Below, piece by piece: positions 62,546 through 64,000 of a stretch of DNA of 64,000 nt. A model generated the notes under the pieces. The model saw nothing but the letters and a program-made list of their open reading frames with translations, ran no database searches and was not told the DNA's origin. The stretch comes from Brienomyrus brachyistius. Its lineage: Eukaryota > Chordata > Actinopteri > Osteoglossiformes > Mormyridae. Location: the NCBI RefSeq assembly GCF_023856365.1, contig NC_064534.1:13536536-13600535 (forward strand). The letters run 5' to 3'. Positions within the stretch are counted from its first letter, which is position 1, and every line of letters begins with the position of its first letter. Made by a program: the position numbers and the translations under genes.

Positions 62546-63694
62546 AATTAAAACCTACTTTCCCGTCAATTGGCAACAGCGCATTATTATATAATGCCCC
62601 CTTTGCCTCTTTCCTGGAAAATGTTTCGCTACATACTTTATTTCTTCCTCGTTTTTAGTGCCCTTTCCCTTTCCTCTGGTGAGAGGAGTGACTCAGAGGG
62701 TGCCGTGGGGCTCAGGAAGCAGTGTGTTATGATGCCGCTCACTTCACAAAGAAACACAGGGCTCTACTTAACAAGCCGGCTCTTCCTCTGACTGTGTGAC
62801 TACTTTGCCTCTTTGTCCTGTGGCCGTTTCCGTTTCCCAGAACCAGAGGCGGCTAGCGAAAGGTGCTAAGCGAGCATCATGCTGCGTGCAAGCCCCAGTC
62901 GTCGGAAAAGCTATTCGTATTTGAGTCCTGACGATGTCGTTGGTTAATCGCACAAAATGTCTCTCGTCCCGTCCTTCTGTATCATAAGACTTAAACTCGG
63001 CACACAGCACAAATCCATCAACAGCACGTCACATGGATCTTATAGCGAGCAATAGTGCCACCATCTTCGGTGTTCAGGTGGAGTAACTGCGCCACAGCTG
63101 ACCCCATTCATCAGCTCCCCCCCCCCCCAGACCCAGGCTCTCTTCAGGAATTTGTTCTTGCATAAGAGTTTAACGCAATTAGAATGCAGCGCGCTGCACA
63201 TCTGCAGTGGTGCGCCTCACGCGATCAAGCGAGGCTCATCGCGTCTGTTTAGCTCCTAATACACTTTAACGTGAAATATGTTCCTAATAAGCGCTAGCTG
63301 CTGGGGTGGATGAAGGAGGCTGGAGCACCCAGGCGCCAGGCGGATATGTGAAAACATCCCCTGCAAAGCCCTAGGACCCAAACATCCAGCGTGACCCGCA
63401 GGAGGAAGCGGGCTGGCCTGCCTGAGCCAGCCCGAGACAGCGCAACCCTCTCCATTTTCTGTGAACCTTCCGTGCCGAGTTGAACATGGGGACAAGCTCA
63501 CCAGGGACAGGCTATTTATAACTTCTGCCACTCACACATGAATCAGGGTGTTTGGACTTCGAACTTGAGTTAATCTAGTCAGGCCTAACTAAATAAAGAG
63601 ATAATCTAAACAGCAAGCAATGTGGAGTATTAAATAACCCATGGGGCTTCCACCCAAATGCCTCAAGTCCAACTAAGAGCGAATATTTCCGGCA
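62546..63694. other. Stretch without recognisable gene
   Basis: An open frame of 73 codons (62570-62791) has a hydrophobic start but no recognisable family. C10 run at 63119-63128. Confidence 0.35.
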
Positions 63695-64000
63695 AGATAT
63701 AGAGTGCCATGCCAAAGTCTTAGACCATCAAAGATTTAAGGCAATTTAGCCAAGTCATACATGTGTATTTGCTTAAAAAAACACATGCAACATTAGAATA
63801 TATGCAAATAGCACAGTAACACGATTAAAAAGTAACAAGAATTTCTTCTGTCCTCCAAAAAGATATCCTGTTGAACGTCTATATGAACACAGCTTTGGTT
63901 CCAAATCTCTCCTCAGGGGTACCTCAGCCACTGCAAATATTCAGTAAATTTCACCAATAGCTCACTTAACTAATTAAGTGATTATTAAGTGACTAAGTAC
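63695..64000 (-). mobile_element. Non-autonomous element related to 15927-16345, cut by the window end
   Basis: It begins 'gagtgccatgccaaagtcttagacc', close to the TGTGCAAAAGTCTTAGGCA end at 15932. The blocks 'tctgtcctccaaaaaga' and 'ccaaatctctcctcaggggtacctcagcc' are the reverse complement of blocks in the intron 1 copy. Confidence 0.5.

Overview
The window looks like nuclear DNA of a ray-finned (teleost-type) fish. The genes are split into short exons by GT-AG introns. CA/TG microsatellites and long pure C or G runs are frequent, and dispersed fish-type repeats are common (MITEs, Tc1-like relics, LINE pieces, tRNA-like SINE pieces). No bacterial-style operons, rRNA genes or CRISPR arrays are present.

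Two protein-coding genes can be supported, arranged head to head. The 5' part of a RHOBTB2-type atypical Rho GTPase gene lies on the minus strand (about 5059 down to 851); it continues beyond the left edge. The three coding exons seen here encode the first ~160 residues of the GTPase domain. A GC-rich patch at about 4860-5180 with a good minus-strand splice donor is the likely promoter and first exon. A complete nine-exon indoleamine 2,3-dioxygenase gene lies on the plus strand (14784-22327, 408 codons reconstructed by joining exons in phase). It keeps the heme-ligand His and the catalytic-pocket Phe/Arg residues, and has Thr where mammalian IDO1 has Ser, as in IDO2-type enzymes. A polyadenylation signal follows at 22391.

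The 9.7 kb between the two start regions holds a Tc1-like relic, a hAT-like MITE abutting a 1.17-kb pogo/Tigger-like element, and SINE-like pieces. Intron 1 of ido1 carries a clean 269-bp hAT-type MITE with a perfect 8-bp target duplication.

From 22.4 kb to the right end I recognise no host exon. This stretch contains two unrelated minisatellites that both have a 46-bp period (about 23545-24560 and 30165-30745), two LINE fragments (a reverse-transcriptase C-terminal piece and an endonuclease piece), a ~1.1-kb Tc1-like relic, foldback MITEs, microsatellites and apparently non-repetitive intergenic or intronic DNA, some of which looks like candidate conserved non-coding sequence. Most open frames there are chance or repeat-driven.

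The two genes are not known to act together. One encodes a CUL3-adaptor-type atypical Rho protein, the other the first and rate-limiting heme enzyme of tryptophan breakdown through kynurenine. I found nothing that amounts to a new multi-gene system; the unusual signals are in repeats and gene structure.
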